Source of the DNA: Hyphomicrobiales bacterium
GTDB taxonomy: Bacteria > Pseudomonadota > Alphaproteobacteria > Rhizobiales > Xanthobacteraceae
Assembly (NCBI GenBank): GCA_026400425.1
Contig: JAPLPC010000555.1
Location: forward strand, 1 to 5,717
Reading direction: 5' to 3'
DNA: 5,717 nt
Shown here: positions 1 through 4,433 of the stretch, one piece after another
How positions within the stretch are numbered: position 1 is the first letter of the stretch
Layout of the letters: each line of letters begins with the position of its first letter
Position numbers and translations under genes: made by a program
Notes under the pieces: generated by a model
What the model was told of the DNA's origin: nothing
Seen by the model: only the letters and a program-made list of their open reading frames with translations
The model's database searches: none

Positions 1-1209
1 ATTCGGATGTGGGAGCCGGGAGATCGCATTTTCCTGTTCGGCTTTAGTCGCGGCGCCTACACCGTCCGCTGCCTTGCCGCCGCTTTGGGACAGTGCGGCG
101 TACCGACGCAAATGCCCGATGGATCCCCGCTGCGTCGCGACGTATCTACGTCCACGCGGATCGCACGTGAGGCCGTTAAACATATCTATCAGCACGTGAG
201 CTCACCCAACGATAAGGCATACGTGCCCCAGCGCGTCGCCTTGGCCCAACGTTTCCGCACGCGGTACGGCAGCGACCACGACGGCGGGTCGAACGCCATC
301 CCGTTCTTCATCGGGGTGTTCGACACCGTCGCTTCGCTGGGCAGCAAAGCCCTCACCATGGCGATGATCGCTGGCGGCGTCCTGGCAGTCTTTCTTGTCA
401 GCGTCACGCTGTCGTTCTTTTTGTTTCCGCTCTGGCCGACTTTCGGTTGGTTGCTTGCATTGGCTTTTGTTCTTACGGTCATCGGATACATCTGGACCCA
501 TCTGAAGTATGCCAGAAACCTCGATGGTTACACCGTTTGGCAGACGGTTCACCTGGTTGCCCCCAAGATGCAATTCTATGATCTCCATCTGAACAACGCT
601 GTCTGGTACGCCCGGCACGCCATGTCGATCGACGAGAATCGAGCCGATTTCGCGCGGGTCCCGTGGGGCGGCGTCCACAACACGGGACCTGTACGTCCTG
701 ACGAGTATCCCGACTGGCTGCAGCAGATCTGGTTTGCAGGCAATCATTCGGATATCGGTGGCAGCTACCCGGAGAACGAGTCTCGTCTGTCCGATATTTC
801 GCTCGAATGGATGACTCATGCTGCGAAAAATCTTCCGGACGGGAATGCGCCAGACGGTTTCGGCATCAAGGTCGATGAGCGATACCTTCAATTGAACCCC
901 GACCCGCTGGGCCCCCAGCACGACGAACGCGAGCCGGGTTGGTTTGGCGGGCGCTTCAGATGGCCCGAGGGCTTTCGGGAAGTGCAGCCGGAAGCGGACC
1001 TGCATTCTACCGTTCTTGAACGCTTCGCCAGCAACGGTGGGGTTCAGCACTATTATGAACGCTCGCCCTACCGACCGCCAAATCTCAGCGGACATTCGAA
1101 GGTGAAGCACTATTACGTTGAACAGCCCAGCGCGCCCGACCCTTCACTATCCGCAACATCATCGCTGCGCACGGATCGTGAATGGGGTTGGCCGTCCCGC
1201 ATCGGTTAG
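1..1209 (+). CDS. DUF2235 (Tle1-like) alpha/beta-hydrolase with two membrane helices, 5' end cut by window
   Basis: The reading frame is open from base 1, so the Met at 7 is probably internal and the N-terminal strand region of the hydrolase fold lies outside. Counting from that Met, GFSRGA at residues 12-17 is the nucleophile elbow (Ser14) in the context GDRIFLFGFSRGAYT, which is diagnostic of DUF2235. GVFDTVASLG (103-112) and WFAGNHSDIGGSY (242-254, with His247 and Asp249) are further conserved blocks and supply the likely acid and base of a Ser-Asp-His triad. Two hydrophobic stretches, about 115-140 and 142-163, look like a membrane hairpin inserted in the hydrolase domain. Family knowledge: DUF2235 includes the Tle1 phospholipases delivered by type VI secretion, but many members stand alone. 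No VgrG, PAAR or immunity gene is visible here, so lipid hydrolysis at a membrane is a reasonable inference and secretion is not. The family call is secure and the substrate is unknown. Confidence 0.88.
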   Translation: MRMWEPGDRIFLFGFSRGAYTVRCLAAALGQCGVPTQMPDGSPLRRDVSTSTRIAREAVKHIYQHVSSPNDKAYVPQRVALAQRFRTRYGSDHDGGSNAIPFFIGVFDTVASLGSKALTMAMIAGGVLAVFLVSVTLSFFLFPLWPTFGWLLALAFVLTVIGYIWTHLKYARNLDGYTVWQTVHLVAPKMQFYDLHLNNAVWYARHAMSIDENRADFARVPWGGVHNTGPVRPDEYPDWLQQIWFAGNHSDIGGSYPENESRLSDISLEWMTHAAKNLPDGNAPDGFGIKVDERYLQLNPDPLGPQHDEREPGWFGGRFRWPEGFREVQPEADLHSTVLERFASNGGVQHYYERSPYRPPNLSGHSKVKHYYVEQPSAPDPSLSATSSLRTDREWGWPSRIG

Positions 1210-1745
1210 AGGATGAACGCCGAAATTGACTGCTCCCTACCCCACCTTGAGTGGTCGTGCGGATCGAATTGAAGCTGCTGCCGCGGATCGCTTTCAACAA
1301 TCTGGCGACCTCGCCCCATCCCAAACAAGCTTTTATGCGAACAGCTCGCAGGTACGTGACGCTCTTTTGGGGTATTTGTCGGTCTTATGAGGTGCGGGAC
1401 AGAGCCTAGGTCCGATAGTTCCGGCTTACCGCGCAGATCCACCACAGCCTGCGAAGGCACGGGCTCTTGATCTTTGGCGACACGGAATCGAAGGACGCCC
1501 GACCAGCTCTCGGCCGCCAGGCTGGTGTGTTTGAGCGGTCTTCCCATCTGGACCAAGATGTTGACGTCCGGCGTGCTGCCCCGATTTGCCATTTCGTTAA
1601 AGTTTTCGAGCGCGTCCGGCTCGAGATTGTTCTTGGCGTTCATGTAGACCATCAAGGTCCACTCGGCCGTCTTCGCTGGGGCGGCGATCGCCAAACTGGC
1701 GTTCAAACCGAAAACGCACACGCAAATGACTTGCAGAAGTCGCAT
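1206..1745 (-). pseudogene. Clostripain-family (peptidase C11) secreted protease, truncated and probably decayed
   Basis: A 179-codon frame remains open. It starts with a Sec signal peptide (basic Arg at residue 2, hydrophobic core, small residues AIAA near 19-22). It continues with WTLMVYMNAKNNLEPDALENF, NILVQMGRP and WSGVLRF, all typical of the N-terminal part of bacterial clostripain-like proteins. A GGGGG run about 10 bases before the ATG could serve as ribosome binding site. After about residue 112 the similarity stops. Family members run to about 350 residues or more and carry a catalytic His in a WDHGxGW-type motif and a later catalytic Cys; neither is in this frame. In a second frame, 1366-1380 reads DKYPK and 1315-1329 reads LVWDG. 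These echo the family's 'YP...LVIWDHG' and suggest small indels rather than a natural short protein. The frame ends inside the last codons of the convergent hydrolase gene, so the rest is lost. Any product would lack peptidase activity. An expressed short secreted protein cannot be excluded. Confidence 0.65.
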
Positions 1746-1950
1746 GGTTTGATGCCCCCGAACATAAGATCAACGTTCGTTTATTGAACCGCAATCTGAA
1801 ATTGCGATCAAGCGGAGGTTGCGCTGGAGATCCGGAGCGCGCCGGACCCTTCGCCGAGCTGATGGACAGCTGCGCGTCGCGCTCTTGCCGGGGCCGGGAC
1901 GGAGGCGGCGCCTCTAGACCCGCATGAAGCTTTTCGACTCGAGGTGAGAT

Positions 1951-1969
1951 GCCCGAAGTGCATTCGGGC
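1951..1969 (-). terminator. Hairpin, possible transcription end for the minus-strand cassette
   Basis: GCCCGAA (1951-1957) and TTCGGGC (1963-1969) form a perfect 7-bp stem with a 5-base loop, 57 bases past the stop of the nuclease-like gene when read on the minus strand. There is no T-run after it, so it is not a classical intrinsic terminator. It could stall RNA polymerase or protect the mRNA 3' end. Confidence 0.3.
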
Positions 1970-1994
1970 GGAGCGGAGTTGTTTCGACGTAGGC

Positions 1995-2009
1995 TGCCGC
2001 GGGGCGGCA
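1995..2009 (-). terminator. Second hairpin just past the nuclease-like gene
   Basis: TGCCGC (1995-2000) and GCGGCA (2004-2009) make a 6-bp stem around a 3-base loop, 16 bases beyond the stop codon of the upstream minus-strand gene. No T-tract follows on either strand. Together with the hairpin at 1951-1969 it may mark the 3' end of the cassette transcript. Confidence 0.27.
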
Positions 2010-2025
2010 TGGGTCGCCGTTCACG

Positions 2026-3363
2026 TCACGTGAGGATGACAAGTTCGTTCGTGGGCGGGAAATATCTCGCAAATAGCTCGTCGAGATCCAGACCACGGAT
2101 GCCGCGACGATCGAAGATGGCTGGCCGTTTCAGGATGCCGGGCGCGGGATTGCCCGCGACGACGTCGTACGTGCCGTCTTGGCTTTCGTCGAAGCCCACA
2201 TACAAACTGCCGCTTTGAAAGACGTAGAACTCGTCGGTCGCGATTGCGTCTCCATCGGCGGACTGGAGCGAAAGCCTGGCCGGTTCTGGACTGGTCGACC
2301 CCACGTAGAAGCCCCCTTCCAGTTGCCGCCGTGGCCCGCCGTCTGGCTTCGACCAAGCCACGTATCGCGGACCAACCACGTAGCTCATGTGGTGAACGAT
2401 TCCGCCTTGACCGTCTGGCGTCGCGACGACCGCGGGCTGGTAGAACACGATGAGATCGATCATTCCGTCGGGCCGATCGATGAAATAGTCGTTGGCCCAC
2501 TTCTCGCAGCTCGCGACGGAGGCGTTCTCCGGCAGGTGGATCAGGACTGCCCTGGATAGGTCCGTATCGGTTGCGGCGTGTCTGTGCGCGTTGGCGTACG
2601 CTTCGTCGAGCTTGCTTATCAGGTTCTGCCGCTCGTTCGGGTGCATCCGGGCGAGCACGGTGATCTGATAGGACAGGCTCGGGGATGTGCGCGCTTCGAA
2701 ATCCGGAAGAGGTTGCACGAAGGCGGTCCAGACTTCGTCGGACGCCGGCGGCCCGCCCGGAGCAGACAGAATCGAAGGCAACGCCGCAGCGAGCCTGCGC
2801 CAATCGGCCGGAGTCGGATGCGTCCTGGCGATCGCCCGCAGTTCCAGTCCGTTCAGGTCTAGCATCCTCAGTTCACCTACGAACGCGGCTTCCAGTCTCG
2901 CACCTTCGGATCGCGCGTCCTTTTCGTGGACGGAAGCGCCGTAGTTCTTGATCGACATCGCGAGCCGTCCACCGCCGGCGAAATGGATAGTGCCGTCGTA
3001 GCCTGGCTTATGGCCGATGCTGGGCACGATCCGGTGTTTTTTCCGCTGAGCGAAAATGTTGAGACCCAGCAGTTCGAACGCGGCGCCCTTACGGTTGTTG
3101 GCCGGTTCGTTCCTGATCTTGGCAAGCTCGCGTCGCGTCCACTTTTCATCGATCTGCCGCATTCCGCAGATGGCGTCGCCGAACCAAGCGAGTTGGCAGG
3201 TGGCCAAGGCATCCCGGCGGCGCCATAGACCCTGCAGCGGATGATCGCCGCCGTTCTGCAACCAATCGAGCCCGAACGCGGAAGCTATGGCGCTCAGCCT
3301 GGTCTCCACATCTTCCGGCGCCGAGCCAAGAGAGTTCAGTCGTCCGTCAAGGTGAGCGGTCAT
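2026..3363 (-). CDS. Unrecognised 445-residue protein with a PD-(D/E)xK nuclease-like stretch
   Basis: I do not recognise a named family. Residues 90-140 read like a restriction-endonuclease fold core. NRKGAAFELLGLNIF gives a helix with Glu97, KPGYDGTIHF gives Asp123, and after a glycine turn RLAMSIKNYG supplies Ser137-x-Lys139. That is the E...D...(S)xK pattern, with Ser where Asp or Glu is usual; Ser-x-Lys occurs in some members of the superfamily. Residues 160-310 look mixed alpha/beta (for example SLSYQITVLARMHPNERQN, AVLIHLPENASV, MIDLIVFYQPAVV). Residues 320-400 look beta-rich. There is no signal peptide or membrane segment, so it is probably cytosolic. The start at 3363 is the first Met in frame, with GGAA about 4 bases ahead. 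It lies 72 bp downstream of the HEPN gene on the same strand and may be co-transcribed with it. The coding call is strong from length and amino-acid texture, while the nuclease reading is tentative. Confidence 0.75.
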   Translation of the reverse strand: MTAHLDGRLNSLGSAPEDVETRLSAIASAFGLDWLQNGGDHPLQGLWRRRDALATCQLAWFGDAICGMRQIDEKWTRRELAKIRNEPANNRKGAAFELLGLNIFAQRKKHRIVPSIGHKPGYDGTIHFAGGGRLAMSIKNYGASVHEKDARSEGARLEAAFVGELRMLDLNGLELRAIARTHPTPADWRRLAAALPSILSAPGGPPASDEVWTAFVQPLPDFEARTSPSLSYQITVLARMHPNERQNLISKLDEAYANAHRHAATDTDLSRAVLIHLPENASVASCEKWANDYFIDRPDGMIDLIVFYQPAVVATPDGQGGIVHHMSYVVGPRYVAWSKPDGGPRRQLEGGFYVGSTSPEPARLSLQSADGDAIATDEFYVFQSGSLYVGFDESQDGTYDVVAGNPAPGILKRPAIFDRRGIRGLDLDELFARYFPPTNELVILT

Positions 3364-3382
3364 TCGGTTCCGGGGTTCGAGA

Positions 3383-3407
3383 CCGGGGCCGCCCGAGCGG
3401 CGCCCGG
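3383..3407. promoter_or_regulatory. GC-rich hairpin between the HEPN gene and the nuclease-like gene
   Basis: CCGGG (3383-3387) plus GCCGC (3388-3392) pair with GCGGC (3397-3401) and CCCGG (3403-3407). This gives 10 bp with one bulged G and a 4-base CCGA loop. It fills much of the 72-bp gap between the two minus-strand genes and ends 20 bases before the next ATG. There is no T-tract. It could cause partial termination, mRNA processing or translational control that sets the ratio of the downstream protein to the toxin-antitoxin pair. A chance fold in GC-rich DNA is also possible. Confidence 0.35.
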
Positions 3408-3435
3408 AGGGGTGAACGGACTTTTGCGAGCACGG

Positions 3436-3843
3436 TCATCTGGGTCGCGACGACGCCTCGCGCTCGCGACGAAAATCGTCGATCTCGTCGATCACGCTGG
3501 CAACGTCCCTGATGCCCTCTTTGAGGGCGTCTTGAGAAGGAAGGCGCGGCATTCCGCCGCCGGGCAGCGGGTAGCGGGTCGATGTGCCGTAGCTACTGAA
3601 CGCGTCGAAGCCCGCAAGGTCCGGCCTGAATACGTGGTCTGCCGGAAGCATCGCCGCGAGCGCTCCGATCTGATGCGTTGTGCCGAAGGCGATGGTCTCG
3701 ATCGTCAGCACGGCCTTCGCGAGCTTCTCCGCAGCCTGCTGCAGGTGAAACGCCGCATTGCCGGGATCGACCTTCAGGACGAGCCGTGCGACCGCGATGT
3801 CGTTCCTGGCAAGCTCGATGAAGCTCTCGGCCTTCCCACTCAT
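3436..3843 (-). CDS. HEPN-domain protein, putative toxin partner (HepT-like) of the MNT protein
   Basis: This is a 135-residue all-helical protein. The start is the ATG at 3841-3843, because it overlaps the stop of the MNT gene as ATGA and gives the canonical HEPN beginning MSGKAESFIELARNDI; the longer open frame upstream is an overlap with the MNT gene. FHLQQAAEKLAKAVL (residues 32-46) is the hallmark helix of the COG2250 HEPN group, and SSYGTSTRYPLPGG (83-96) matches that group's 'yxxTRYP' block. The last helix (about 104-128) is acidic then basic. Family knowledge: in MNT/HEPN systems HEPN is usually an RNase toxin with an Rx4-6H motif, and MntA adds AMP to a tyrosine near it. I checked every Arg and His here and no Rx4-6H spacing exists (His33, His57 and His70 have no Arg 5-7 residues before). 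The toxin role is therefore from gene pairing, not from an active site. Tight overlap implies translational coupling. Confidence 0.85.
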   Translation of the reverse strand: MSGKAESFIELARNDIAVARLVLKVDPGNAAFHLQQAAEKLAKAVLTIETIAFGTTHQIGALAAMLPADHVFRPDLAGFDAFSSYGTSTRYPLPGGGMPRLPSQDALKEGIRDVASVIDEIDDFRREREASSRPR

Positions 3844-4328
3844 CCGGCGATTTCCAGCCGCCGCGAACGGCTGCGGTAGATCTCGCGTCCCTCGGAGACG
3901 ATCGCGTTGAGGAACGAGCCGGCATCGTCCTTTTCCTGAAGGAAAGTCGATCGCGACACCGGCACGATGTCGCACCCGAGACCGCACGCAACGATCGGCC
4001 GCGCGACCGCTTGGTGCGAGTAGTCAGAGTCGGGAAGTCCGTCGGGCATGACGACCAATAGGTCGAAGTCGCTATCCGACCGGGCATTCCCCCGCGCACG
4101 ACTGCCGAACAGCCAGATGGATGATGGCTTCAACTCGGCCACCAACCGGTCCCTGAGGAATGCGATCGCGGCCTCTTCGTTTCGGAAAGGGCCGACCGGT
4201 ACCAGCTTAGCATTGCCGAGCAGGCGGCGGATGTCCGCATCGCCGTCATTGCGAAGCAACTCCGCCACGCTCTGGAGGATGTCACGATGCTCCGGTTTGG
4301 CGCGGATCGACTGGACCGGCAAAGGCAT
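3840..4328 (-). CDS. MNT-type minimal nucleotidyltransferase, putative antitoxin (MntA-like)
   Basis: This 162-residue protein is of the DNA-polymerase-beta-like nucleotidyltransferase superfamily. GSRARGNARSDSDFD (residues 75-89) is a complete GSx10DxD motif with metal-binding Asp87 and Asp89, and Asp120 in GCDIVPVS is the likely third carboxylate. The active site therefore looks functional. Family knowledge: MntA antitoxins AMPylate and neutralise their HEPN partner. The first 50 residues are an added charged, helical segment (QSIRAKPEHRDILQSVAELL...) ahead of the catalytic domain. MNT antitoxins are often only about 100-140 residues, so this extension may add DNA or partner binding. The ATG at 4326-4328 follows a GGGAG ribosome binding site about 6 bases ahead, and a candidate operator lies directly upstream. 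It is the first gene of a minus-strand operon and overlaps the HEPN gene by 4 bp. Confidence 0.88.
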   Translation of the reverse strand: MPLPVQSIRAKPEHRDILQSVAELLRNDGDADIRRLLGNAKLVPVGPFRNEEAAIAFLRDRLVAELKPSSIWLFGSRARGNARSDSDFDLLVVMPDGLPDSDYSHQAVARPIVACGLGCDIVPVSRSTFLQEKDDAGSFLNAIVSEGREIYRSRSRRLEIAG

Positions 4329-4339
4329 CGATTTCTCCC

Positions 4340-4367
4340 GTAATACGATTCCGGCCTAACGTATTAC
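4340..4367. promoter_or_regulatory. Perfect inverted repeat, probable operator of the MNT-HEPN operon
   Basis: GTAATACG (4340-4347) and CGTATTAC (4360-4367) are exact 8-bp inverted arms separated by 12 bases; the arm-to-arm size fits a dimeric repressor. The repeat ends 12 bases before the MNT start and abuts the GGGAG ribosome binding site. It is AT-rich against a GC-rich background, so chance is unlikely. Toxin-antitoxin operons commonly bind their own promoter, and this is the natural place for that. Which protein binds is unknown: the MNT N-terminal extension or the complex are candidates. Confidence 0.6.
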
Positions 4368-4385
4368 AGCCCCGCCATGTGTCAA
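4358..4385 (-). promoter_or_regulatory. Candidate sigma70 promoter for the MNT-HEPN operon
   Basis: On the minus strand TTGACA (4380-4385, exact -35 consensus) is followed after 16 bases by TACGTT (4358-4363), which keeps the first two and the last -10 bases. The weak -10 lies within the inverted repeat at 4340-4367, so a protein bound there would block transcription. Start of RNA would fall near 4350, leaving a leader of about 20 bases. Confidence 0.35.
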
Positions 4386-4409
4386 GGCCGACAAAGCCGG
4401 CGTTTCCAT

Positions 4410-4431
4410 CGTGCCGTCCTCTAACGGCACG
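4410..4431 (-). terminator. Hairpin directly after the integrase stop codon
   Basis: CGTGCCGT (4410-4417) and ACGGCACG (4424-4431) form a perfect 8-bp stem with a 6-base loop, beginning 2 bases after the integrase TAA on the minus strand. No T-run follows, so termination would be weak or Rho-assisted. It separates the integrase from the MNT-HEPN promoter about 25 bases further on. Confidence 0.42.
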
Positions 4432-4433
4432 GC

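Larger units (their letters stand above)
1746..2025. other. Gene-free stretch between the clostripain remnant and the nuclease-like gene
   Basis: No open frame here has recognisable content; those present are overlaps of neighbouring frames. The stretch contains small inverted repeats: CGCAAT/ATTGCG at 1790-1795 and 1801-1806, TCCGG/CCGGA at 1831-1835 and 1842-1846, and two stronger hairpins at 1951-1969 and 1995-2009 listed separately. It must hold the promoter of the former clostripain gene, but I see no convincing -35/-10 pair. No tRNA or other RNA gene was recognised. Confidence 0.5.

Noticed and set aside
202..1110. Long minus-strand open frame of 302 codons opposite the hydrolase
   Set aside because: The opposite strand has clear DUF2235 motifs; this frame shows no family motif and is a by-product of high GC.
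2026..2033. Palindrome TCACGTGA at the stop codon of the nuclease-like gene
   Set aside because: An 8-base palindrome alone is expected by chance in a window this size and has no supporting context.
2021..2803. Minus-strand open frame of 260 codons, very Arg-rich
   Set aside because: It overlaps the 445-codon frame on the same strand; the extreme Arg content is typical of an out-of-frame reading of GC-rich coding DNA.
3370..3390. A T-arm-like sequence (GGGTTCGAGACC) suggesting a tRNA 3' end or att site
   Set aside because: The flanking bases do not form a proper T stem, and no anticodon arm, D arm or acceptor stem is found nearby; it lies within the GC-rich hairpin region.
3844..3987. Upstream extension of the HEPN frame to a Met at 3987
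   Set aside because: The extension lies inside the MNT coding region in another frame and is Arg-rich without HEPN features; the ATGA overlap start fits the family.
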